DNA from: Phytopseudomonas straminea
GTDB lineage: Bacteria; Pseudomonadota; Gammaproteobacteria; Pseudomonadales; Pseudomonadaceae
Length of the DNA stretch: 64,000 nt
NCBI RefSeq assembly: GCF_900112645.1
Contig: NZ_FOMO01000004.1
Coordinates: 124,001 to 188,000, forward strand
Direction of reading: 5' to 3'
Translations under genes and position numbers: made by a program
The notes under the pieces: model-generated
Database searches by the model: none
The model's input: the letters and a program-made list of their open reading frames with translations, nothing else
What the model was told of the DNA's origin: nothing
Shown here: positions 20,829-29,357 of the stretch, in pieces
Layout of the letters: every line of letters begins with the position of its first letter
Position numbering within the stretch: the first letter of the stretch is position 1

Positions 20829-22118
20829 CTACTCCAAGCCATCAAAGCAATCCTTTACATCTTGCCAACCTGGTAAAGGCTCATAAAGAATTCCAGGAGA
20901 GTCAATACTTATAGGCTCTCTTGAAACGTCCATAGCATCGAAGATCGATGAATGCTCTTTCGCAAACCATCGCAACGACTGAAACTCACAAGCAACCCTT
21001 AGAAGCAACTGCTCACTCAAACGCATTGCCCCCTTCATAAGGTCATCTGGGGCCACGCAAATCTGAATAGAATGCACCCCATCCATAAGGACAGTGGCAG
21101 ATATCCCATTCTCCATGAAAAGCCGCTTCAGAACCAGAAGATCAATCATCACAATCGCATGAACGACCTCCTGCATAAATAAAATTGAATTCCCCGCATT
21201 CAGAGAAAGCGTGAACGGATATGCTGGCAACCAGTTAATAGTGGGCGTCAACGCAACGCACAAGGTAGTCGGAGAAACATGACGCTTCAGCTCTTCGTCA
21301 ATCAGCTCAGATTTAGCCGCAAAACATTCACTGCTAATTGCGAAATACCTTAGCCCCTCTTCTGGAGAAACTGAGGAAAATCCCTCCTCAACTGCCCGCC
21401 TTAAAACCTCATTTGCATCCGCCTCGTAAGTTACTTCGGGGTTACGCACTTCAATACGCCGAGTATTTATAAACCCTCGAAAATTATCCGCCCCATCATT
21501 CGCAAAAAAATCTGCGAGCACTTGCAACTGCTCAATCTGGCGATCAGAGCGAGCATTACGGTTCTTTGAAGATTTCATTTCGACTGGTAGAGGATCTTCA
21601 CCTCCCAAGCCACAAACATCACCATGACGGATCATATTTGTTAAGTCTGACATGATAACTGGGACACCCATACGAATCCCAAGACGACAAGCACGATACT
21701 CTTGCAGAAAGCCAATTTTATCAGATAGAAATCCGGCATCTTGCTTGATGTTGTAATCAGCATCGTAAAGTAGATGCTTCAAGCTGTACTTCGACTGATA
21801 CACTGACGCGATACCATCACCAAAGCACTTCCAGAGGAATATTAAGTGGCGTATATCAAGGACTAGGTCATCTATCCCTTTTATTAGCCCTTTGACCGCT
21901 CTCGCCTTTTCCTTAGGCAACCGACAGCGAGACTTCAAGGCACTCAGTCGACCTCTTGCACTCTTCAACCGGCGAATTCGCCTTTCACATCGCGAGATTC
22001 GGCGAATTAACAGACGCTGCAACTCAAACACTAACTCAAGACGATCAGGGTCACTCTTGATAGCATGTAGAAGCAGGGCGGCCTGTGCGAACCCAATTTG
22101 CTCTCTAGGAAATCTCAT
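20829..22118 (-). CDS. Putative PD-(D/E)xK-type protein, unknown function
   Basis: 429 aa. The N-terminal third is basic and helical (Arg-rich, about residues 37-75). Residues 164-187 read HGDVCGLGGEDPLPVEMKSSK, i.e. Asp167 then Glu180-x-Lys182, the spacing of a restriction-endonuclease-like active site. The C-terminal half is not recognised. It is convergent with the membrane protein gene and overlaps a 39-codon gene upstream by 14 bases. Nuclease activity is inferred from one motif. Confidence 0.6.
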   Translation of the reverse strand: MRFPREQIGFAQAALLLHAIKSDPDRLELVFELQRLLIRRISRCERRIRRLKSARGRLSALKSRCRLPKEKARAVKGLIKGIDDLVLDIRHLIFLWKCFGDGIASVYQSKYSLKHLLYDADYNIKQDAGFLSDKIGFLQEYRACRLGIRMGVPVIMSDLTNMIRHGDVCGLGGEDPLPVEMKSSKNRNARSDRQIEQLQVLADFFANDGADNFRGFINTRRIEVRNPEVTYEADANEVLRRAVEEGFSSVSPEEGLRYFAISSECFAAKSELIDEELKRHVSPTTLCVALTPTINWLPAYPFTLSLNAGNSILFMQEVVHAIVMIDLLVLKRLFMENGISATVLMDGVHSIQICVAPDDLMKGAMRLSEQLLLRVACEFQSLRWFAKEHSSIFDAMDVSREPISIDSPGILYEPLPGWQDVKDCFDGLE

Positions 22119-22224
22119 CGACTCTTCCTAAGAAATCGCTCCAAGCAGCAGACGCATCATTGCGCATAACTTGCTCGGTTCGGGCAACAGGCCCATGCTC
22201 TTTGTCGCTAAAGTAGTCGCTCAC
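22105..22224 (-). CDS. Small protein, 39 aa, overlapping the next gene
   Basis: The GTG start is preceded by AGGAG at 7 bases. The product starts MSDYFSDKEHGPVARTEQVM and ends FLGRVDEIS. Its last 14 bases overlap the start of the 429-aa gene, which suggests coupling. It may also be the surviving tail of a longer gene cut by the IS-like debris just upstream. No family recognised. Confidence 0.45.
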   Translation of the reverse strand: MSDYFSDKEHGPVARTEQVMRNDASAAWSDFLGRVDEIS

Positions 22225-22229
22225 TGCCT

Positions 22230-22345
22230 CTCCTGCATGGATGTGTATTCCAGTGATGGTGGCAACCAATTCCAGTGATTGTGCGCCATCCGAGCCGCAG
22301 GTTCTGCCTAGCTAATCCAGTGGTTGTAATCCACTGCGCCGACGA
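22230..22345 (-). repeat. Degenerate IS21-end-like repeats
   Basis: TTCCAGTGATGGTGGC, TTCCAGTGATTGTG and ATCCAGTGGTTGTAATCCA resemble the reverse complement of the repeats downstream of the IS21 copy at 33143-33257 (CTCCAGTGGTTGTGACCCA). Probably the end of a lost relative. Confidence 0.45.
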
Positions 22346-22452
22346 TCCTGCCCCACCAAGCCATAGGTAGCGAACGTCGAAATTTCCTTGCACTTCTTTT
22401 GGAGTGAGAGCCGCTTCTGGGCGATTGCCGTCGGTGATGATGGGCAGTTATC

Positions 22453-22608
22453 GGCCCAGAGTGTGTAAAAACGCTAAAGTACGCACGTCTACGTGAAAAC
22501 TGAAATTTATCGACTCGTCAGCAGATACGGATTTCGCCCAGAGGCGCGATTTTCAGTCCGGTTCTGCGCACCTGTCGCACTCGAAAACGTTTTTACACAG
22601 CCTCGGCC
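22453..22608. mobile_element. MITE-like element, copy 1 (156 bp)
   Basis: The ends are inverted repeats starting GGCC and sharing TGTGTAAAAACG (17 of 21 bases match). The interior has no gene. About 80 percent similar by eye to copy 2 at 28974-29140 in the same orientation. Confidence 0.75.
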
Positions 22609-22784
22609 AAAAGCGGCCCTTCGTAGTAGTTAGGAGCAGACAAAAAGAAGTCGTTTTCACCGTTGCAGGGAGACTATTTTGAGGTTCGAAGGTCTCAGGG
22701 GCTCGGTACTGGAGTCGACCCATTCCTCACTGGCCTCCTCCGATTGGGTGAGCCACTGATCACATCCAAGGCTTGTAGGGGCTA
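22609..22784. other. Intergenic, no gene seen
   Basis: Sequence between MITE copy 1 and the pyrophosphatase fragment; no coding frame or signal recognised. Confidence 0.5.
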
Positions 22785-22945
22785 TGGTGATAACGGGTAA
22801 GGACAAATCACCAGAGCGTCGAGAGGATAGCCGTCATCCCTCAGCGTAGTTGGAACGAACCCGTAGTTGGCCGAGTAGAACATCAGTGTACTGAGGAAGC
22901 GGTCAACGAAGATCTGTCCGTATAGCTCATGTTCATAGCTCCGAA
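22785..22945 (-). pseudogene. ppa: Inorganic pyrophosphatase fragment
   Basis: About 50 codons resemble the N-terminal part of soluble family I pyrophosphatase: [39 protein letters not shown], then a stop. The first 25 or so residues and all of the C-terminal half are missing. The fragment overlaps the end of the DUF190 gene in another frame. It fits a fluoride-resistance operon that once ended in ppa; deletion at the MITE side is likely. Confidence 0.75.
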
Positions 22946-23286
22946 GTTTTGGACTGGGTATCGCTGGGAGGCGTTTTTCCAAGCGTGCCCATCTCGATTG
23001 GCGTCTTCGTGAAAAACACCGATATTTCCTCGCAGTCCAGTCGGTTGAATAACCGCTCTGACTCCTCCTCCGTGATTGCCAGGCGAATCTCCGTGGGTTG
23101 ATCAGCCAGCTCAAAAAAGTGCGATGAGTGAAGTTTTCCAGTGTGTCCAAAACCTTCGATTCCAGTGCACAGCGTGGCACCGCGCAGCCCCATTTCCTTA
23201 GCTACGTCAACGATCCATTCGCCAAGCATCTTTCCTTGGTAACGACGGTTTTGTTGGGTGAAGAAAACGACCATATAGCCTTTCAT
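22933..23286 (-). CDS. DUF190 family protein, CrcB partner
   Basis: 117 aa. Starts [19 protein letters not shown] and contains [15 protein letters not shown] and a ferredoxin-like alpha-beta pattern typical of DUF190 (PII-like) proteins found beside crcB. The last residues ([12 protein letters not shown]) look non-native and probably arose from the deletion into ppa. It lies 10 bases after crcB in the same operon. Confidence 0.85.
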   Translation of the reverse strand: MKGYMVVFFTQQNRRYQGKMLGEWIVDVAKEMGLRGATLCTGIEGFGHTGKLHSSHFFELADQPTEIRLAITEEESERLFNRLDCEEISVFFTKTPIEMGTLGKTPPSDTQSKTSEL

Positions 23287-23296
23287 TTTGATCTCC

Positions 23297-23680
23297 TCAG
23301 CGAGTACCAATCATTTGGTAAGACAGTAGTCCGGCAGCGGTCATCGCTAACGAACCTACGACGTGCAATGAAATTGAGCCAAGCGCCCACAGCAATCTTC
23401 CTTCTTGGATTAGGGCAACTGTTTCGGCTGAAAAGGTGGAAAAGGTGGTAAGTCCCCCGCAAAAGCCCGTGATTATCAGCAGGCGCCATTCGGGGCTTAA
23501 GGAGGGAGATGCGGCCAAGAACGCGATGGCTAGGCCGATGATGTACCCCCCGACCATGTTCGCCACCAAAGTGCCTGGGGGAATAGTTGGGAACAGCGCG
23601 TTGAGCTTTATACCCAGGAGCCAGCGCAACCACGCACCAAGTGATGCGCCGATGGCGATGACAAAGAGTGATTTCAGCAT
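23297..23680 (-). CDS. crcB: Fluoride exporter CrcB/Fluc
   Basis: 127-aa small membrane protein forming dimeric fluoride channels. Four hydrophobic segments; family motifs [40 protein letters not shown] (the conserved Thr/Phe fluoride path). The start [11 protein letters not shown] is preceded by AGAGGAG at 9 bases. Controlled by the fluoride riboswitch about 145 bases upstream. Confidence 0.95.
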   Translation of the reverse strand: MLKSLFVIAIGASLGAWLRWLLGIKLNALFPTIPPGTLVANMVGGYIIGLAIAFLAASPSLSPEWRLLIITGFCGGLTTFSTFSAETVALIQEGRLLWALGSISLHVVGSLAMTAAGLLSYQMIGTR

Positions 23681-23825
23681 GACTGTAAATCTCCTCTGAG
23701 CAGGTAGGGCCGAGGAGGTGCTGATAAACGCAGATTGCGATAGAGAGGTAATACGGAATTTTGAGTCAAGATCCTGTCCTAGATTAGCGGACAGGGAGCA
23801 CACCTACGCACCCTGTCCAGGGTTC

Positions 23826-23875
23826 ACGTAGGCATCATCAGCACGGGGCGGTTGTGAGGAGGAATGCCATCTCCT
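23826..23875 (-). promoter_or_regulatory. Fluoride riboswitch (crcB motif)
   Basis: On the minus strand the sequence begins GGAGATGGCATTCCTCC and ends GCTGATGATGCCTACG, the hallmark halves of the fluoride aptamer (stem 1, pseudoknot strand GGCAT/ATGCC, conserved CTGATGATGCCTAC). It precedes crcB. Fluoride binding should turn on the crcB-DUF190 operon. Confidence 0.93.
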
Positions 23876-23968
23876 TGGAAGCAACATATCACTCGCGCAA
23901 TTGTCACGTAAATAGTGCTTTGCAATCCTTGACGCGAGCACGGTTTCCCCTCGACGCCTAGAGACTAG

Positions 23969-24544
23969 ATGAATATCCAAGATACCCGCAGACATCATCT
24001 GTACTCCCAGCCTGTTGATATTCTAAACAACTGGGTAGATGCCCGGAGCCTGGGAACTAGACGACTGCCGTACTTTGATCCGATGGATGGTGGGGTCGAT
24101 GCCTCTGTACTGATATTGCTGGAGTCTCCGGCCAGGGATTGCTCGTGGCCACGCTTCGTTTCCCGAGACAACACCGGGCCTTCCCAACGCAACCTGAAGC
24201 GCTTTCTTGAACAGGCATGTCTCGCGCGTGAGCAGACCATCTTGTGGAATATTTATCCATGGCTGCCGGATCTGGGCAGTCCTGCCCAAGCCATCAGCCG
24301 CTTGAAAATCACAGAGGGCGTCACTCTGCTGAAAGAGGTAATGGATCTGCTCCCGTGCCTGCGCGCTGTGGTCTTGGCTGGGCGCGTGGCGCAGAGAGCT
24401 GCACCCGAAATCGAGCATCATCGCCCTGAGGTCAGGCTGCTCGCCATGCCCCACCCGAGCCCTCTTTCGGTGTGTCAGCATCCCGATGTCGCTAAAGACA
24501 TTGTCGCTACTCTGACCCGAGCGGCGCTGATGGCAAGTGTCTGA
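23969..24544 (+). CDS. Uracil-DNA glycosylase superfamily-like protein
   Basis: 191 aa. The core VLILLESPARDC, a WNIYPWLP block and LAMPHPSPLS near the C-terminus match the UDG fold (motif 2 HPSPLS). The usual catalytic GQDPY motif is not present in standard form, so base-excision activity is uncertain. It is divergent from the crcB operon and convergent with the TDT transporter gene. Confidence 0.65.
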   Translation: MNIQDTRRHHLYSQPVDILNNWVDARSLGTRRLPYFDPMDGGVDASVLILLESPARDCSWPRFVSRDNTGPSQRNLKRFLEQACLAREQTILWNIYPWLPDLGSPAQAISRLKITEGVTLLKEVMDLLPCLRAVVLAGRVAQRAAPEIEHHRPEVRLLAMPHPSPLSVCQHPDVAKDIVATLTRAALMASV

Positions 24545-24547
24545 TCG

Positions 24548-25720
24548 TTAGGCACCGGCGCGCTTGGCGTTCAGCGACGCGATGCAGGGCGATACAAACA
24601 GATTGCCACGGTATGCACCGACGGCGGTTTTGGTTGCAACCACCAGCCACATGATGGCCAACATCATCACCAAGATAACGCCCAGCACATCAAAAAAGAC
24701 CAAGTTCAGCGTCACACCGAGCTTGAGCGTTGTTACCGCATAGACGCCAAGCGGGAAAGTGAAGCCCCACCAGCCAAGATTGAAAGGGATGCCTCCTTTC
24801 GCATAGCGAGCGGTAATGAGCAGTGCCAAGAGCATCCACCACAAGCCAAGCCCCCAAAATAGAACACCCGATACCACCCCGATGCCAGCAGCTACCGCAC
24901 CTATGCCTGGCATGCCATGGGCGGCAAAGATGGCCGGTGCATCGTTGCCAATGACCAACATGCCCAGCGCACCGGTACCAATCGGCCCCAGCGATAACCA
25001 AGACGATGCCGCCATGCTCTCGTGCGGTAACTTATGAAGCGCCAGGCGCAGTACCAGAATAACCAAAATGCTCAAGGCCACCGGAACCGAGTAGGCCCAC
25101 AAGACGTAACTGGTGATCAGCATCGTGAACTGAGCGTTGGTATCGGCCAGATGCGGTGCGATGATACCGCCGCTCGCCGCTGCTACTTCCGCCGCTACCA
25201 CAGGAAGCAGCCATACAGCAGTCATCTGATCGATGCTGTGTTCTTGTCGGGTGAACATCATGAATGGGATAAGTACACCGCACGCCAGTGCCATGGCGAC
25301 GTCCAGCCACCAGAGCACATGGGCCAGGGCAATCACACCCTCTCCCCAGTTTGGCAGACCGTACTGAACCAGCCCGTTGATGATGGTTGCCAGGCCCATC
25401 GGTATCGTGCCGAAAAACATCGAAACCGTGGAATGCCCAAAGATCTGTTTTGCCTCATCGAAGAAGAACACCCAGCGGGCGGCGTACATCAAGGTAAAGA
25501 CGGTAAACAGCAGGATATTGAACAGCCAAAGGGCCTCGCCAACACCTGCAAGCAGCGCACTGTGACCCGGCAACTGCCCTAGGGCCAAGGCCAGAATGCC
25601 GGTGCCCATCGTGGCGGCAAACCAGTTAGGTGTGAACTGCCGGATCGCCTCTCTTGGATTGGACAAAGCCGCCAGTGGATGGCGGCCGCCCATAATAGCT
25701 GCGAGTCGTGTATCACTCAT
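24548..25720 (-). CDS. TDT-family transporter (TehA/Mae1/SSU1-like)
   Basis: 390-aa inner-membrane protein with about ten hydrophobic segments. The N-terminal FTPNWFAATMGTGILA is characteristic of the tellurite-resistance/dicarboxylate transporter family. Possible substrates are C4-dicarboxylate, sulfite or similar anions; sequence alone does not decide. The LysR gene upstream is divergent, implying it regulates this transporter. Confidence 0.88.
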   Translation of the reverse strand: MSDTRLAAIMGGRHPLAALSNPREAIRQFTPNWFAATMGTGILALALGQLPGHSALLAGVGEALWLFNILLFTVFTLMYAARWVFFFDEAKQIFGHSTVSMFFGTIPMGLATIINGLVQYGLPNWGEGVIALAHVLWWLDVAMALACGVLIPFMMFTRQEHSIDQMTAVWLLPVVAAEVAAASGGIIAPHLADTNAQFTMLITSYVLWAYSVPVALSILVILVLRLALHKLPHESMAASSWLSLGPIGTGALGMLVIGNDAPAIFAAHGMPGIGAVAAGIGVVSGVLFWGLGLWWMLLALLITARYAKGGIPFNLGWWGFTFPLGVYAVTTLKLGVTLNLVFFDVLGVILVMMLAIMWLVVATKTAVGAYRGNLFVSPCIASLNAKRAGA

Positions 25721-25836
25721 TTACGCGCTCCGTCTCAGTATGCGTTCAATCTGACATTACTGAAGCCTAGCGTGATGGGAATAGCTGTAAAAACGGATAA
25801 TATAGGTATTCATTACCGATTTTGAGGGTAGATCTT

Positions 25837-26733
25837 TTGAAGCTAAGCCTGCGTCAGCTACAAATTTTCTGCGCCGTTGCACAACACGGTAGCACCACCA
25901 ACGCAGCCGTATCAGTGTCACTATCCCAATCTGCAACTAGCGCCGCACTCAACGAGTTGGAAAACGCCTTGGATACGAGGCTGTTTGACCGAGTAGGAAA
26001 GCGTTTAGTGCTGAACGATAACGGCCACGCCTTACTGCCTCAAGCCAGAAGGATGCTTGAGAACGCACAACAGATAGAGGCCGGCTTCTTACCAGGCCAT
26101 GCTGGGATGAAGACACGCTTGCGGGTAGGGTGCAGTACCACTATAGGCAATTACATTCTGCCATTGATTCTCGGTGAGCTACGTCAATCAGCATCACATT
26201 TGAGGGTCGATATCGACATGGCCAACAGCATGGCTATCGCAAGGAGAGTCGCTGATTTCGACATTGATATGGGCCTGATTGAGGGGCCTTGCCACCTGCC
26301 CGAACTCCGTGCTGAGCCTTGGCTTGTTGATGAACTGCTTATTGTCGCAGGCCAACGGCACCCATTGGCGCTAAAGCAGCAGGTCACACTTAATGACTTT
26401 CGTACTGCTGAATGGCTACTGCGCGAGCCAGGTTCTGGTACCCGTGAAGAAGTCGAACAATTGCTGCTGCGTCATCTGCACGATCTCGCCGAAACCCGCC
26501 AGATCGGCAGTTCAGAGGCTATCAAGCATACCCTCGCACAAGGCATCGGCATCAGTTGCCTGTCCCGCTGGGTAGTTCGGGATCTACTTGCCTCCCAAGT
26601 CCTGGTTGAACTGCCGCACGCCTTGCCTGCACTGACCCGACGTTTTTTTCTGATCCGCCACCGGGACAAGTATATCTCGTCTGGGCTTGAGCGATTCTGG
26701 GAAAGCTGCAGTCAATTCGCGAGCCAGAAATAG
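25837..26733 (+). CDS. LysR-family transcriptional regulator
   Basis: 298 aa. N-terminal winged HTH (LSLRQLQIFCAVAQHGSTTNAA...SQSATSAALNELE) and a periplasmic-binding-like effector domain. The TTG at 25837 follows GAGGG; an alternative TTG is at 25822. About 100 bases separate it from the divergent TDT transporter gene, the classic LysR-target layout. Confidence 0.9.
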   Translation: MKLSLRQLQIFCAVAQHGSTTNAAVSVSLSQSATSAALNELENALDTRLFDRVGKRLVLNDNGHALLPQARRMLENAQQIEAGFLPGHAGMKTRLRVGCSTTIGNYILPLILGELRQSASHLRVDIDMANSMAIARRVADFDIDMGLIEGPCHLPELRAEPWLVDELLIVAGQRHPLALKQQVTLNDFRTAEWLLREPGSGTREEVEQLLLRHLHDLAETRQIGSSEAIKHTLAQGIGISCLSRWVVRDLLASQVLVELPHALPALTRRFFLIRHRDKYISSGLERFWESCSQFASQK

Positions 26734-26891
26734 CTTGATCTATTTAAAAAACAGGTAAGCGCTACAAAAACAAGTCGTTTCCGGAATTTATCAAAGACGC
26801 ATAAGGTCAACTCACTGTCCTGCAGCAATGAACGAGTTGTATTTGCCAAGGCGCGACTGAAGGCCTTGCTTACCCTTATGAGGAAGCTCTG

Positions 26892-27884
26892 ATGAATGTG
26901 ATAAATAAAACCGTCAAAGCCCTGACGCTGGGCGTTGCGTTGACCACAACGATGAACGCATTAGCCGCGCAAGATCGATGGACGTTTGACGGCGATATTC
27001 GCAACAACTCGCTGGCTGTCAGCCCAGATGAAATGACGGCGGTGGTCTCGTACAGTCAGCGTCCAGATGTAGTGGTCTATGATTTGAAAAACGGCAAGGT
27101 TCGGCAGGTTCTGAACGGATACGTCACGCCGCGAAATATTGTGTTTTCGCCAACTGGCGATGTGTTCTACCTCTCCGACAGCAGTTTGGGGGTCGTGCGC
27201 AAGATTGACACCAAGACTTTAAAAGTGATCGCAGATATTCCATTGGGCGCAGGTGCTTTTGGTACCACACTCAGCAAGGACGGAGGCTTGCTCTACGTCA
27301 ACAATGAAGCGGCCAGCACGCTGTCGGTCATTGATCTTGATCACCAGCGGCCAGTCGCTGTGGTACCTGGCTTCTCCCAACCGCGCCAAGGCATCCGATT
27401 AAGCCCTGACGGCAAAACCGTCTATGTCACAAACTTTCTTGGCGACAAAATCACCCTGGTCGACAGCAAAACTAATACGATCAAAGGTGAGATCACTGGC
27501 TTCAACAAGTTGCGCGCCATCTCCATATCAGCCGACGGTAATACGCTGTACGCGGCTAACAGTGGCAGTAACAGCATCGCAGTTGTCGACACTCGAAAAC
27601 GCGCAATCACAACCACGGTCATGGTGGGCAAAGACCCCTACGGCGCAGCTCTGACTCCAGACGGGCGGCACGTCTACTCTGGTAACCTGGGTGACAACAG
27701 CCTTTCAGTGATCGACACCAAAACGCTAAAAGTGACGACGACTGTGACCGGTTTGAAGGCGCCCCGCCAGGCCATTGTATTCAGCAAAGACAAGTCGAAG
27801 GCTTATGTCCTCAACGAGGACTTGAGTATCTCCACAGTCGATCTCGCCAGCAACAAGGTGGTTTCGACGCTCGAGGCCGACTGA
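26892..27884 (+). CDS. Periplasmic YncE-like beta-propeller protein
   Basis: 330 aa with a signal peptide (cleavage after LAAQ region, about residue 25). Seven or so repeats of the type SPDGKTVYVTN / SVIDTKTLKV form a YVTN beta-propeller. Such proteins bind other proteins or metals in the periplasm; the role is unknown. ATG preceded by GAGGAAGCTC. Confidence 0.85.
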   Translation: MNVINKTVKALTLGVALTTTMNALAAQDRWTFDGDIRNNSLAVSPDEMTAVVSYSQRPDVVVYDLKNGKVRQVLNGYVTPRNIVFSPTGDVFYLSDSSLGVVRKIDTKTLKVIADIPLGAGAFGTTLSKDGGLLYVNNEAASTLSVIDLDHQRPVAVVPGFSQPRQGIRLSPDGKTVYVTNFLGDKITLVDSKTNTIKGEITGFNKLRAISISADGNTLYAANSGSNSIAVVDTRKRAITTTVMVGKDPYGAALTPDGRHVYSGNLGDNSLSVIDTKTLKVTTTVTGLKAPRQAIVFSKDKSKAYVLNEDLSISTVDLASNKVVSTLEAD

Positions 27885-28180
27885 CTGGACAGCCCTGGTC
27901 TTCATCGGGGGACTGCTAATAATCCACGACTGGATAAATAATAATGAGTGAAAGTGATGAGTTCTGGTGGATGAGTCGCCTTCACTCATTGGGATTAGCG
28001 AGTGATGCTTGACCGTGAGCGGCGCGTTGCCCAATCGAGAAAGCACAGGGCCGGGGGCGAACAGGACTCCAGCAAAAATGATATCAGGACGTTTTTTCTA
28101 CGGCGTCTACTATTTAATCACGTGCTGCTCCAGATAGCAGGTGAGTCTCTAAAAGCTAAAAACACCAGAAGGGGATACGT
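27885..28180. other. Intergenic, about 300 bases
   Basis: No reliable gene. It is AT-richer near 28085-28150 and ends in AAGGGGATACGT before the next gene, a good ribosome-binding site. Confidence 0.5.
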
Positions 28181-28561
28181 ATGTTAAAAAAGATGATTTT
28201 CACCGTCGCTGTCACCGCCTGCTGTATGTCGGGTTTGGCGCTCGCCGATGCGCCAGTCAAGGTTGCTGAAACGGACAAGGGAAAAGTACTCGTAGACGCC
28301 AAAGGTATGACTCTTTATACCTTTGGTAAGGACTCCTCGGGCAAGTCGGCCTGCAATGGGCCATGCGCTGCAAACTGGCCACCTTTAGCGGTATCCGCAG
28401 ACGCGAAAGCGGAGCATGATTACTCTATCGTTACTAGAGACGATGGCACAAAACAATGGGCATACAAAGGCATGCCACTTTACAGCTGGGTCAAAGATGT
28501 CAAGCCAGGCGATACAACTGGTGACGGCGTCAACCAAGTCTGGCACGTTGCCAAGCCGTGA
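28181..28561 (+). CDS. Secreted repeat protein (COG4315 / Lipoprotein_15)
   Basis: 126 aa with a signal peptide ending near LALADA. Two copies of the short repeat GMTLYTFGKDSSGKSACNG and GMPLYSWVKDVKPGDTTGDG plus a CNGPCAANWPPL segment identify this family, common in Pseudomonas and often in stress operons. Function unknown; no lipobox Cys is obvious at the cleavage site. Confidence 0.85.
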   Translation: MLKKMIFTVAVTACCMSGLALADAPVKVAETDKGKVLVDAKGMTLYTFGKDSSGKSACNGPCAANWPPLAVSADAKAEHDYSIVTRDDGTKQWAYKGMPLYSWVKDVKPGDTTGDGVNQVWHVAKP

Positions 28562-28973
28562 CATCAAATAATTGATAGGCTAGCTCACGCCACTGGTTTT
28601 TCGGTGGCGTGAGTACGAGTACGTATCTGATATTTCGCCAGCATGTAGCTGCCACGTCTTAAAATGCTACGATGGATCTGGCCAACACCGAGTGGACTGC
28701 CATAGCAAAAATCATTAGAAAAATGCATGGGCGATAAGAAACTCATTTGGCCCGCGGAAATAATCATCACCGAGCTGATAGCCATCCTGGATGACACTGT
28801 GAAGGCCTGCCTCAATAGCTAACAATTTTTACGGTTATTGAACCAAGTCAAGAATGCAAAATCTGAGAGCGCACGCTCGGATTAACCAGAAGATCCACAT
28901 TCAATCGACTGTAGCAATGATTGCCGGGGCGGGGAGATCGAACCTGCGTCCTACGCATCGAAAGACAGCGATA
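28562..28973. other. Intergenic, no gene seen
   Basis: A GC-rich stem follows the previous gene (CTCACGCCACtggtttttcgGTGGCGTGAG, 28584-28612), a likely terminator lacking a clear T-run. The rest shows no coding frame I trust. Confidence 0.55.
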
Positions 28974-29140
28974 GGCCAAGAGTGTGTAAAAACGCCTCGC
29001 AAAAATTGAAGTGCGTGTGTCTACGTGAAATCTGAAATTTATCGGCTCGTCAGCAGATACGCATTTCGCCCATAGGCGCAATTTTCAGTCCGGCTCTGCG
29101 CACCTATCGCACTCGAAAACGTTTTTACAAAGCCTAGGCC
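28974..29140. mobile_element. MITE-like element, copy 2 (167 bp)
   Basis: Same ends (GGCC...TGTGTAAAAACG and CGTTTTTACAAAGCCTAGGCC) and same interior as copy 1, including GAAATTTATCG and GCACTCGAAAACG. The base pattern just outside its right end (GGCCGATTACTG) mirrors the outside of the left end of copy 1 (CAGTTATCGGCC). Confidence 0.75.
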
Positions 29141-29357
29141 GATTACTGCCGGTCGCGAGGGGGCGATTTAGACCCAAAGCGAACGCTCATTAGGGATGAT
29201 CAGATGTGAAGACCTACCAGCATTTCATCAGGGTTCATAATCGCGTAACCGTGACCTGCGTCCCGGCATCTGGGGAGGTAGCTGGCGGTTCTGTGGCTAG
29301 CTGCACGGGACGCCCTGCACCAGAGCGTTTACCGCCCCATTGCCCCCGCACTTTTTC

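Noticed and set aside
28925-28962. Minus-strand sequence resembling a tRNA 3' end (GCAGGTTCGATCTCCCCGCC)
   Set aside because: The T-arm stem does not pair (two mismatches and a G-T closing pair), and no acceptor or anticodon stem could be built. At most an old fragment.
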